A stretch of 64,000 bases of DNA from CAWGCA01 sp963820955 (GTDB lineage Bacteria > Pseudomonadota > Gammaproteobacteria > Chromatiales > Chromatiaceae): the NCBI GenBank assembly GCA_963820955.1, contig CAWGCA010000041.1, positions 165,048-229,047 on the forward strand, read 5' to 3'. Below the pieces are notes generated by a model. The model was not told the DNA's origin. It ran no database searches and worked only from the letters and a program-made list of their open reading frames with translations. Positions 8,563 to 16,738 of the stretch are shown piece after piece (position 1 is the first letter of the stretch; each line of letters begins with the position of its first letter). Both the position numbers and the translations under genes were made by a program.

Positions 8563-8578
8563 TGCAAATAGAATGCCA
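8563..8578 (-). promoter_or_regulatory. sigma-54 (RpoN) promoter of the PEP-CTERM gene
   Basis: On the minus strand the 16 bases TGGCATTCTATTTGCA match the RpoN consensus (TGGCAYR-N4-TTGCW) in both the -24 and -12 elements with exact spacing. A transcript from here would have a 5' leader of about 120 nt before the ATG at 8430. The region 8579-8879 upstream holds no gene; it contains a possible IHF site at 8776-8788. Confidence 0.75.
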
Positions 8579-8775
8579 GCCTATATAACTCTTTATAATT
8601 TCGAGAATTAATCGAATTTTCGTTGTGCTTTCCGCCCATCCTTCCTGAATTTTGTAAAAAATATTAACGAGTGTTACGAAAACCACTGGGATATTCGAGA
8701 GAAAGGGTGGCGGGCAGTACCTGGATTCCCACGGCGGACTGCGGCCACGAGCTGCATTGATCCAGAGCTATTAAA

Positions 8776-8788
8776 TATCAATAGGTTA
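8776..8788 (+). promoter_or_regulatory. candidate IHF binding site
   Basis: TATCAATAGGTTA fits the IHF consensus WATCAANNNNTTR at every specified base. It is about 200 bp upstream of the sigma-54 promoter, where a DNA bend could bring an enhancer-bound activator to the polymerase. The consensus is short and AT-rich sequence gives chance matches, so this is weak alone. ihfB is encoded in this window. Confidence 0.35.
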
Positions 8789-8879
8789 TCCGGATACTTC
8801 TGGTTCGCGGATTGTGTAAAAAAATCAACACACTGCAGCTAAGGAAATAGAGGTGTGGTGATCAAAGGGAAACTAACGC

Positions 8880-10079
8880 CTATTCGGCCCGCAGCGCTTC
8901 GATCGGGTCCAGCTGCGCAGCCCGCCAGGCCGGAACGACGCCCGCGATAAGGCCAATGGTAACGGCGATTGCTTCCGCCAGCAGCAGATATTCCCAGGGG
9001 GTATGGGTTGGCAGGGCAGGGAGGGCGAAGCCTAGCATCCAGGCGCCCCCGGCACCGAGCAGCAGTCCGGCCAGACCACCCAGCGCTGAGAGAACCATCG
9101 CCTCGCCGAGAAATAGCCAGAGCACCTGCCAACTGTCGGCGCCGAGCGCACTGAGCAGGCCCACCTCACCGGTTCGCTCGCCTACCGAAATGGTCATGAT
9201 GGTGAGGATGCCTACCCCGCCGACCAGGAGCGAAATACCGCCCAGGGCGGCCACCGCAAGGGTCAGGATATCGAGCACCGAACCCAGGGTCTCCAGCATC
9301 TGGTCCTGGGTGATAATGGTGAAGTCCTCGGCCCCGTGACGCTGGGTAAGCAGCGTCTTGATTCGTTCGGACAGCGCTTCGCTGTCGGTGCCTGGTGTAT
9401 AGAGCAGGTCCACCTCCATCAGGCTCTCCCGATTGAACAGGGACATGGCCTTATGGGTGGGGATGTAGGCGGCGTCGTCCAGATCGAACCCCAGCATTTG
9501 CCCTTTGGACTCCATGACCCCAATTACCCGAAAGCGTTCACCGCCGATGCGGATACGTCGGCCGAGAGGATTCTCGTTACCGAACAGTTCCTGCCGCACC
9601 TTGGCGCCCAGCACCACGAAGGGGCGGGCGAAGCGGGGGTCATCCCGGGGCAGGAATCGACCCAGCGAGGGTTTCATCTGCCATACATCGGGGACATCGG
9701 GGCCCACCCCGTAAATGAAGGTGCGCCGGCCGCGTCTGCCGGACTCGATGGTCGCATTACCCTGGATCAGTGGCACCACCGCCTGGATGCGGGGCAGCCG
9801 GGAAAGGGCCTGGGCATCCTCCAGATTCAGGGGGCGGACGGTATTTATGATAGCGCCGGAGATGCCGAAGGTGCTGGACTTGCCGGGGGAGATGGCGATC
9901 AGGTTGGTGCCGAACTGGGTAAATTCGCCCAGCACGTATTTGTGGACACCCTCGCCGATGGAGGTGAGCAGGACGACCGAGGCGATACCCACCGCAATGC
10001 CCAGGGCGGTGAGAAAACTGCGCATGCGGTAGGCAAACACGGAGTTGAGGGTCAGTTTCAGGAAGTCAGCTGTGAGCAT
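8880..10079 (-). CDS. ABC transporter permease, MacB/FtsX family (second permease)
   Basis: A 399-residue inner-membrane permease with the MacB plan: one N-terminal membrane helix after FAYRMRSFLTALGIAVGIASVVL, a large periplasmic MacB_PCD domain (about residues 45-240), then three membrane helices in the FtsX domain, ending PAWRAAQLDPIEALRAE. The family start is the ATG at 10079; the longer frame overlaps the preceding gene. It is the last gene of a four-gene operon (adaptor, ATPase, permease, permease). The export substrate is unknown; MacAB-type systems move lipoproteins, peptides or macrolides. Confidence 0.88.
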   Translation of the reverse strand: MLTADFLKLTLNSVFAYRMRSFLTALGIAVGIASVVLLTSIGEGVHKYVLGEFTQFGTNLIAISPGKSSTFGISGAIINTVRPLNLEDAQALSRLPRIQAVVPLIQGNATIESGRRGRRTFIYGVGPDVPDVWQMKPSLGRFLPRDDPRFARPFVVLGAKVRQELFGNENPLGRRIRIGGERFRVIGVMESKGQMLGFDLDDAAYIPTHKAMSLFNRESLMEVDLLYTPGTDSEALSERIKTLLTQRHGAEDFTIITQDQMLETLGSVLDILTLAVAALGGISLLVGGVGILTIMTISVGERTGEVGLLSALGADSWQVLWLFLGEAMVLSALGGLAGLLLGAGGAWMLGFALPALPTHTPWEYLLLAEAIAVTIGLIAGVVPAWRAAQLDPIEALRAE

Positions 10080-10110
10080 GGCGGGTTCCGTTAGACCTAT
10101 CCCGTGACTG

Positions 10111-11316
10111 TCAGCGCCCGGCCAGGGCATGCACCGGATCGAGGCGGGCCGCACGCCGGGCAGGCAGCAGACCGAACAGCAGGCCGGTGATCAGCGCGAC
10201 GGCCACTGCCGCTCCCAGGGCCCAGAGAGGGATGGCCAGGGGGAAATCGGGGAAGGCCCGGTCCAGGGCCCAGACACCAGCGAATGCCAGCAGCACGCCG
10301 ATAACCGCACCTGCCCCGGAGAGCAGTCCCGCCTCGACCAGGAAGAGTCTCAGGATCTGCCGTTCCGGGCTGCCCAGTGCCTTGAGCAGCCCAATCTCCG
10401 TGGTGCGCTGGGAAACGCTGACCAGCATCACATTCATAGTCAGAATGCCGGCAACGGCGAGACTGATGGCGGCGATGCCTGCCACCGTATAAGTGAGGGC
10501 CTGGAAGATGCCGTCGAAAGTGGCGAGCAGGGCGTTCTGGGTGATGACGGTGACATCCTCCTCCCCGTCGTGCCGCTCCTTCAGGATGTCGAGGATCGCC
10601 TGCTGGGCCTTTGGAATCGCTTTTGGCCCGCTGGCCTGGACCAGGATGCGGAACAGCGAATTGCTGTTGAACAGGCGCTGGGCCGAGGCGACGGGGATGA
10701 TCGCGATATCTCCGATATCCATGCCCAGGGATTCCCCCTGGGGTTTCAGAATACCAATAACCCGGAACCGCCGGTCATCGATGCGCAGCCATTTTCCCAG
10801 GGCCTTTCTGCTGCCGAACAGCTCCCGCTTCAGCTTGCTGCCGATGATCGCGATCGCCGAACCGCGGCTGGGGTCTCCCGGGGGCAGGAATCGGCCCCTG
10901 GCCAGCTCCAGATTCCGCACCGGCAGCAGTTCGGCGGTGGCTCCCAGTACGGTTGCCTCCCGCTCCAGCTGCTGATGGGAGACAGGGGCGGATCCCACCA
11001 CCAGCGGGGCGATCAGACGGATGCTGCTGCTTCTGCGCAAGGCGAGGGCATCATCAAGGGTCAAGTCCCTGGGGGTGCCGCCGATCAGCGGTGGGGTCTC
11101 ACCGGTGGTCTCCACCCGTCCGAGAATGACGATCAGCAGGTGGGTGCCGAGACTGGAGAATTCGTCGCTGACATAGCGCCTGGCCCCTTCTCCCAGGGCA
11201 GTGAGAACCACCACGGAACCGACTCCGATGGCCATTGCCAGCAGCATCAGCCAGGTACGGCTGCGGGCCCCGGAGAGGGCGCGACCGCCAAAACGCAGGG
11301 TGTCCTCACCGCGCAT
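10111..11316 (-). CDS. ABC transporter permease, MacB/FtsX family (first permease)
   Basis: A 401-residue permease built like its downstream neighbour: LMLLAMAIGVGSVVVL helix, periplasmic MacB_PCD domain, and three C-terminal helices ending PARRAARLDPVHALAGR. The start at 11316 overlaps the end of the ATPase gene by 11 bases, which indicates translational coupling. The two permeases are clearly related yet divergent in sequence, so they could form a heterodimer served by one ATPase. Gene duplication followed by divergence is the likely origin (inference). Confidence 0.88.
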   Translation of the reverse strand: MRGEDTLRFGGRALSGARSRTWLMLLAMAIGVGSVVVLTALGEGARRYVSDEFSSLGTHLLIVILGRVETTGETPPLIGGTPRDLTLDDALALRRSSSIRLIAPLVVGSAPVSHQQLEREATVLGATAELLPVRNLELARGRFLPPGDPSRGSAIAIIGSKLKRELFGSRKALGKWLRIDDRRFRVIGILKPQGESLGMDIGDIAIIPVASAQRLFNSNSLFRILVQASGPKAIPKAQQAILDILKERHDGEEDVTVITQNALLATFDGIFQALTYTVAGIAAISLAVAGILTMNVMLVSVSQRTTEIGLLKALGSPERQILRLFLVEAGLLSGAGAVIGVLLAFAGVWALDRAFPDFPLAIPLWALGAAVAVALITGLLFGLLPARRAARLDPVHALAGR

Positions 11317-12007
11317 GGCTGCGGCTTTCGGGATGAGCGATCCGGTCGTCGGCAATGGCCCCATCGACCATGTGGATACGCCGGTCCGCGCGGCCGCCGA
11401 TCGCGGGGTCGTGGGTGACCAGGATCAGAGTGATCCCCTGGCGGTTCAGCTGTTCCAGGGTTGTCATCACATCTTCACCCGAGGCCTTGTCCAGGTTGCC
11501 GGTCGGCTCGTCTGCCAGCAAAATGCCGGGTTGCATGATGGTGGAGCGGGCGATAGCCACCCGCTGCCGCTGCCCGCCGGAGAGCTGGTCCGGGCGGTGG
11601 CGGGCCCGGTCGAGCAGCCCGAGGGGCTCCAGAATCCTGTCCACTCTTTGCTTGCGTTCTCTAGGGGCGATGCCGGCCAGCACCAGGGGCAGTTCTACGT
11701 TTTCCGCTGCAGTGAGGCGGGGTATCAGGTGAAACGACTGGAATATGAAACCGATCCGGTTGCGCCGGACCGTCGCGCGTTCCTCGTCGGAGAGCAGTTG
11801 AGTATCGATCTCTTCCAGGTAATAACTCCCGGAGTCCGGCCGATCCAGCAGTCCCAGGATGTGTAACAGTGTGGATTTGCCCGATCCTGAGGGTCCCATC
11901 AGGGCAATATACTCGCCGCTGTTGATCCGCAGGGTCAGATCACGAAGGGCGTGGACGTGTTCGTCCCCTACCTGGAATTCTCGATTGATCTCCCGCAGTT
12001 GGATCAT
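11306..12007 (-). CDS. ABC transporter ATP-binding protein, MacB/LolD type
   Basis: A 233-residue nucleotide-binding protein. Walker A is GPSGSGKST (about residues 38-46), the signature is LSGGQRQRVAIAR (about 142-154), Walker B is ILLADEPTGNLD, and the H-loop is VTHD. This is the LolD/MacB group that works with FtsX-type permeases. Its start overlaps the adaptor gene's stop (12004-12007, ATGA arrangement) and its end overlaps the first permease, so the operon is tightly coupled. Confidence 0.93.
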   Translation of the reverse strand: MIQLREINREFQVGDEHVHALRDLTLRINSGEYIALMGPSGSGKSTLLHILGLLDRPDSGSYYLEEIDTQLLSDEERATVRRNRIGFIFQSFHLIPRLTAAENVELPLVLAGIAPRERKQRVDRILEPLGLLDRARHRPDQLSGGQRQRVAIARSTIMQPGILLADEPTGNLDKASGEDVMTTLEQLNRQGITLILVTHDPAIGGRADRRIHMVDGAIADDRIAHPESRSHAR

Positions 12008-13161
12008 TTTTCCTGTTCTTTTTCCTGTCGGGCCAGGGCCCCGTCTTCTACCCCGTCACGGTCCACCGAGGTCACCACCAGCTCTTTCTCCTCGATTCCC
12101 TCCAGTACCTCTGTGTGGTCCCAGTTGGATATGCCCGTTGTTACCTGCCGCTCCTCCACCACTCCCGCCTGGGGCAGGAAGATAAACACCCGGTCCCCCT
12201 CCAGCACCGCTTCGGTGGGGATGCGCAGGGTCTCCTTCTGCACATCGAGAATAATCTCCACGTCGGCCGAGTAGCCGGCCAACAGCTGCTCAATATCCTG
12301 CCGGTTGCTGAATTCCACTTCCACCTCCACGGTACGGGCCTGTTTCTCCAGGTCCAGAACGTAGGGGGCGATTCGACGAACCCTGCCGGGGAAGCGCCTT
12401 TCATCAAAGGCATCCAGGCTGACACGAGCCGGTTGATCCACCCGGACATCCGGGGCGTCCACCTCATCGATCGGGGCGGCTACGTAAAAACAGGAGTTAT
12501 CTATCAGATCTACCGCTGGTGGGGTGGCGATCCCGGGCGGGGAAGGGGTCACGTACTCATTCAGTTCGCCGTTGATCTCTGCCACTACGCCATCAAACGG
12601 CGCGATCAGGCGCGTGCGCTCCAACTGGGCACGTATCACATCGACCCGGGCCAGGGAGACCCGCGATCGGGCGTTGGCGGATTCACAGTCCGCCTTGCCG
12701 GCCTTGGCCTCGGTGACCGCCTTGTCCAGGGCGTCTTCGGAAACGGCACCGCTCTTTTGCAACCGGACCCGGCGATTGGCCTCCCGCTGTGCCACTTCCG
12801 CCTGCAGGCAGGCGGCGCGGGCGCTGGCATTGACCGCCTTTGCTTCTGCCTCGTTGAAGGCAATCTCGGCCATCAGGTCCCGGTTCCAGAGTTCCAGCAA
12901 CAGGGTGCCGGCCTCGACCCTGTCGCCTTCGCGGATGTCCAATACGGCGATCTGGCCGCCGGTCCCCGGGGAAAGCCTGGCGCGGCGACATGCCTTAACG
13001 GTACCCGCCCGGGTATTGGCTACGGTTTTTTCCACGGTACCCCGTTCGGCGGGTTTCACCAACAGATCAATGGGCTGGGGCCGGTTGAGATACCAGATCC
13101 CGACCCCGCTGGCGGCCAGCACCAGGAGGCTCAGGATCAGGGGTGTCGAAGGGCGAAACAC
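12004..13161 (-). CDS. periplasmic adaptor (membrane fusion) protein, MacA/HlyD family
   Basis: A 385-residue adaptor with an N-terminal membrane anchor (LILSLLVLAASGVGIWYL), a biotinyl-lipoyl half-motif (GGQIAVLDIREGDRVEAG), a long alpha-helical hairpin (about residues 95-175), the matching lipoyl half (LIAPFDGVVAEI), and beta-barrel domains after that. It would link the ABC permeases to an outer-membrane channel. The start is GTG at 13161 with a strong GAGGAGA ribosome site. It opens the four-gene efflux operon. No TolC-like gene is nearby. Confidence 0.9.
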   Translation of the reverse strand: MFRPSTPLILSLLVLAASGVGIWYLNRPQPIDLLVKPAERGTVEKTVANTRAGTVKACRRARLSPGTGGQIAVLDIREGDRVEAGTLLLELWNRDLMAEIAFNEAEAKAVNASARAACLQAEVAQREANRRVRLQKSGAVSEDALDKAVTEAKAGKADCESANARSRVSLARVDVIRAQLERTRLIAPFDGVVAEINGELNEYVTPSPPGIATPPAVDLIDNSCFYVAAPIDEVDAPDVRVDQPARVSLDAFDERRFPGRVRRIAPYVLDLEKQARTVEVEVEFSNRQDIEQLLAGYSADVEIILDVQKETLRIPTEAVLEGDRVFIFLPQAGVVEERQVTTGISNWDHTEVLEGIEEKELVVTSVDRDGVEDGALARQEKEQEK

Positions 13162-13455
13162 GGTTGTCTCCTCAAATGCATTGGAACGGAACCGGGGTCA
13201 CATAAACAGCCCTGGGTGGGCTGGCGATGCTTGCCTTTATTGGTAAGCCCGATTGATAATTCAACTATAACAAGGTTTTCGCGGCGACAAGCCAACTCCC
13301 TGTCGAATGGGACTCGATTCTCGCTAGACGGGGCATTCCATCGCCGATATCCTGTACCATCAGCAATCAGCGCGACCTGAAAAAATGGCGCCCGCCGAGT
13401 AGGAGAGTATGTCATGTCGGCAGAGGTAGCCCCGGATTTTCGCGGGGAGAAGTGA

Positions 13456-14172
13456 ATGCACAAAATCATGTTGCTCAACCCTAAAGGGGGATGTGGGAAA
13501 ACTACCATAGCGACCACATTGGCCTGCTACTTTGCTGGCGAGGGGTACCAGACCGCGCTGATGGATTTCGATCCCCAGGCATCAAGCAGCCATTGGCTGG
13601 AGATTCGAGCTTCGGATCAGCCGTCGATAAAATCCATCGATGCTGCGCGTCCGAAGACGGGCGTGACCCGCAGTTGGCAACTCTATAGTGGCAACGAAAC
13701 CGACATCGTCATCATGGATACTCCGGCAGGGATAAGCGGGGGTAAACTGATCGACCTCTACCACCGGGCAGACACCATTCTGATTCCGGTGATGCCTTCT
13801 ATTATCGACTTTCATGCAGTCGAAGCGTTTTTTACCGAGCTGAGCAGGCTGTTCAACCAGGGGCGGCAGGGTAAACGCCTGGCGGTGATCGTAAACCGGG
13901 TGCGGTTGAAGACCCGGGCCTATCACGCAATTGAACAACTGATCGCAGAAGTGGGAATACCGATGCTGGCCTCGCTGCGGGATACTCAGAACTACTCCGT
14001 CGCCATGGAGTCGGGACTGGGGATCTGTGAGCTGAAGCCCGGGGTCTCCGCCAAGGACAGGGCCCAGTGGCAGCCTGTACTGGAATGGTTGTATCAGGAG
14101 GTGCCGCGCCGCAACATGGATCTGTTCCGGGATAGTGCGGTATCGCCGGTTGCCGCACTGTCCGTTTCTTGA
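13456..14172 (+). CDS. ParA/MinD-family ATPase (orphan)
   Basis: A 238-residue protein starting with a deviant Walker A, KGGCGKTT (about residues 10-17), followed by the A' motif MDFDPQASS and a Walker B-like IVIMDTPAG. These define ParA/Soj-type ATPases, which position DNA, protein complexes or organelles on the nucleoid or membrane. The lysine at the start of the deviant P-loop is present, so dimerisation is possible. No parB-like gene or parS repeat is beside it, so the cargo is unknown. The ribosome site GGGGAGAAG is strong. It precedes sat on the same strand but is separated by 134 bp with a possible operator. Confidence 0.85.
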   Translation: MHKIMLLNPKGGCGKTTIATTLACYFAGEGYQTALMDFDPQASSSHWLEIRASDQPSIKSIDAARPKTGVTRSWQLYSGNETDIVIMDTPAGISGGKLIDLYHRADTILIPVMPSIIDFHAVEAFFTELSRLFNQGRQGKRLAVIVNRVRLKTRAYHAIEQLIAEVGIPMLASLRDTQNYSVAMESGLGICELKPGVSAKDRAQWQPVLEWLYQEVPRRNMDLFRDSAVSPVAALSVS

Positions 14173-14219
14173 TCGAACCACAGATCAGAAGGCCACTTCC
14201 CCTACTTTTTTGCGGGATT

Positions 14220-14243
14220 ATTTCTGCCCATATAAACAGAAAT
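14220..14243. promoter_or_regulatory. inverted repeat upstream of sat
   Basis: ATTTCTG and CAGAAAT are separated by 10 bases. The position, 64 bp before the sat start, would suit an operator or a short hairpin. A TATAAA at 14284-14289 with TCTTGT 17 bases before it is a possible promoter. Neither is proven by sequence alone. Confidence 0.35.
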
Positions 14244-14306
14244 TAGGTATACCCGTCGGTTTCTTGTGATAGGGTACGGCCGTTTATAAAAAGGAGAGGA
14301 ATCACC

Positions 14307-15494
14307 ATGATCAAGCCAGTCGGATCAGAAACGCTCCAGCCGCTGTTTGTCTATGACCCCGAATTACATCACAAGCTGATGCGTGAAGCGGGGGAACTGC
14401 CTTCGGTAATCATCAGCTCCCAGGCCGCTGGAAACGCGGTGATGATGGGGGGCGGTTACTTTACCCCCTTGAAAGGATTTATGACCGTTGGCGATGCCAT
14501 GGGCTGCGCCGAAAACATGAAGATGTCGGATGGCAGCTTTTTTCCAGTGCCGATACTCTGTCTGCTGGAGAGTGTGGACGATATCAAGGATGCCAAGCGC
14601 ATCGCCCTGCGCGATCCCAACGTGGAGGGTAACCCGGTGCTGGCAGTGATGGATATCAGCACTATAGAGGAGGTCAGCGACCAGCAGATGCAGGTCATGA
14701 CCGAGAAGGTCTATGGGACTACAGATCCTGAGCATCCCGGGGTCGCAGCCTTCAATTCCCATGGCCGTTTAGCCGTCTCAGGCGCTATTCAGGTGCTGAA
14801 CTTCAGCTATTTTCAGAGCGATTTCCCTGATACCTTCCGTACCGCAGTGGAGATTCGCAATGAGATCAAGGAGCATGGGTGGAAAACCATCGTCTCCTTC
14901 CAGACCCGCAACCCCATGCACCGCGCCCACGAGGAGCTGTGCAAGATGGCCATGGATGCGGTGGATGCCGATGGGGTCGTGATCCATATGCTGCTGGGCA
15001 AGTTGAAGCCCGGTGATATCCCTGCTCCGGTGCGTGATGCGGCGATTCGCAAGATGGCCGAGCTCTATTTTCCGCCCAACTCGGTGATGGTTACGGGTTA
15101 TGGGTTTGATATGCTCTATGCAGGTCCCAGGGAGGCGGTATTGCACGCCTACTTCCGCCAGAATATGGGATCCACCCACTTTATCATCGGCCGCGACCAT
15201 GCCGGTGTCGGGGATTACTACGGTGCCTTCGATGCCCAGACCATCTTCGACGACGAAGTGCCGGAGGGGGCGTTGGAAATCGAGATCTTCCGGGCTGACC
15301 ACACGGCCTATTCGAAGAAGCTCAACCGGGTGGTGATGATGCGGGATGCTCCCGACCATGCAAAAGAGGATTTCGTGCTGCTTTCGGGTACTAAGGTGCG
15401 TGAGATGCTGGGTCAGGGCGTCGCCCCTCCGCCCGAGTTCTCCCGCCCCGAGGTTGCTGAAATCCTGATGGAGTACTACAAGTCTCTGGACTGA
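14307..15494 (+). CDS. sat: ATP sulfurylase (sulfate adenylyltransferase), homo-oligomeric
   Basis: A 395-residue enzyme that interconverts ATP plus sulfate with APS plus pyrophosphate. The nucleotide-binding motif QTRNPMHRAHE (about residues 200-210) and GRDHAG (about 294-299) are intact; there is no fused APS kinase. This single-subunit form, unlike the CysDN pair, is the one used in dissimilatory sulfur metabolism. In sulfur oxidisers it runs in the ATP-forming direction after APS reductase. AprAB genes are not in the window. A strong AAGGAGAGG ribosome site and a downstream terminator suggest an independently transcribed, well-expressed gene. Confidence 0.95.
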   Translation: MIKPVGSETLQPLFVYDPELHHKLMREAGELPSVIISSQAAGNAVMMGGGYFTPLKGFMTVGDAMGCAENMKMSDGSFFPVPILCLLESVDDIKDAKRIALRDPNVEGNPVLAVMDISTIEEVSDQQMQVMTEKVYGTTDPEHPGVAAFNSHGRLAVSGAIQVLNFSYFQSDFPDTFRTAVEIRNEIKEHGWKTIVSFQTRNPMHRAHEELCKMAMDAVDADGVVIHMLLGKLKPGDIPAPVRDAAIRKMAELYFPPNSVMVTGYGFDMLYAGPREAVLHAYFRQNMGSTHFIIGRDHAGVGDYYGAFDAQTIFDDEVPEGALEIEIFRADHTAYSKKLNRVVMMRDAPDHAKEDFVLLSGTKVREMLGQGVAPPPEFSRPEVAEILMEYYKSLD

Positions 15495-15518
15495 TGTAGT
15501 TCCGGCGACAACGGAAAT

Positions 15519-15556
15519 AACCCGCCTCTCATTTAGTGGGAAGGCGGGTTTTTTCT
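15519..15556 (+). terminator. intrinsic terminator of sat
   Basis: AACCCGCCT (15519-15527) pairs with AGGCGGGTT (15542-15550), and a run of T follows (15549-15554). It lies 25 bases after the sat stop codon. Confidence 0.8.
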
Positions 15557-15611
15557 TTCTGGCTTTGTCGCCTTGTGTTACACCCTGCGGACTGTCCGGC
15601 TCTGCGCTGCG

Positions 15612-16466
15612 CTAGCGAAGATTGGTTTTATAAGAGGGGATATGCGCATTGAGCGCCAGGGAGAAGTTGGCGAACTCCATGGCCACAGTCGCCAGTTCCA
15701 CCCCTTCGAAATTGGCCCCGGCCACATTGGCGCTTCTCAGAATGGCTCCCCCCAGCACCGCGTTACTCAGGTCGGCGTTACTCAGGTCGGCATGCTTCAT
15801 GCTGGTGTCCTCGGCGGAGATATTTCGCATTCTGGCGCCTGACAGATTTGCCCCTTCGAGATTGGCCAGATTGATCACCGTAAACCCGTCTTCAGTCTGG
15901 CTTTCCAGCCGGGTGTTGCGGAGATCGGCCTTGATCATGTTGGCGTCATTGAGATGGCTGTCGCAGAGATTGGCGCCGCGCAGATTGGCCTCGCGCAGAT
16001 TGGCCTTGATAAACAGTGCGTGGCAGGCCTCGATATTTGCGAGATTGGCGTGGCTGAGATCTGCCCCACGCAGGTCGGCGCGATGCAGGCTCGCCCCCTC
16101 CAGATTACAGCTTCGCATTTCCACATGGCGAAGATCCGCCCGGGTGAGCTTGGCGCGGCTCAGGTTGCAGTTTGCCAGCATCGCAGCCGAAGCCTGCTGG
16201 TCAGCGCCCAGCTTGGCCCCGGAAAGATCACTCCCGCTGAGATTGGCCCCGTTCAGGTGGGCCCCGCTGAGATAGGCCCCCTGCAGGTTTGAACCACTGA
16301 GATCGGCGTCTACCAGGTCGGCGAACTGAAGCTTGATTCCCGATAGATCTCGATTGCTCAGATCCGCCCCCTCAAGCCTCATATCCCGCAGATCTGCCGC
16401 GACCAAAGTTTCTGCGTCTATGGATATCAGTACTTCGCCAGTTTCTCTGTGTTTGATCTCCAACAT
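15612..16466 (-). CDS. pentapeptide-repeat protein
   Basis: A 284-residue protein made almost entirely of A(D/N)LXX pentapeptide repeats from about residue 20 to 270, which fold into a right-handed square beta-helix. The N-terminus (MLEIKHRETGEVL) is a short non-repeat strand. Families with this fold include DNA mimics that shield gyrase (MfpA/Qnr), but many pentapeptide proteins have unrelated or unknown roles, and this one shows no Qnr-specific loops that I can identify. It has a GGAG ribosome site and stands alone, convergent with sat. Confidence 0.88.
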   Translation of the reverse strand: MLEIKHRETGEVLISIDAETLVAADLRDMRLEGADLSNRDLSGIKLQFADLVDADLSGSNLQGAYLSGAHLNGANLSGSDLSGAKLGADQQASAAMLANCNLSRAKLTRADLRHVEMRSCNLEGASLHRADLRGADLSHANLANIEACHALFIKANLREANLRGANLCDSHLNDANMIKADLRNTRLESQTEDGFTVINLANLEGANLSGARMRNISAEDTSMKHADLSNADLSNAVLGGAILRSANVAGANFEGVELATVAMEFANFSLALNAHIPSYKTNLR

Positions 16467-16738
16467 GATAAAAACTCCGTTTCCACTGTGCGGGATAAAA
16501 CCATCTACTTTGTATCAGAATAGCAGCAGCCATCGAGCGTAGAAAGCAGGTTCTTTTTGCTGTGCCCCAGGCAGGTGCATGAACTGACCAATAGTTGATC
16601 TGGCTCAGGGTATTTGCAACGGAAAATCGACTTTGGTCGACAGCCAATCGCGCATTTTTTGATTCCGTTGAGTACCTTTGCAGCATGTGCAGTACAATCG
16701 GCAGGCCAAAACAAAAAACAGCTGGAGGAGCGCTTTTT

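Noticed and set aside
15612..16466. Pentapeptide protein as a Qnr-type gyrase protector because gyrA is in the window
   Set aside because: The two genes are 25 kb apart and I could not identify Qnr-specific loops. Most pentapeptide-repeat proteins are not gyrase inhibitors.
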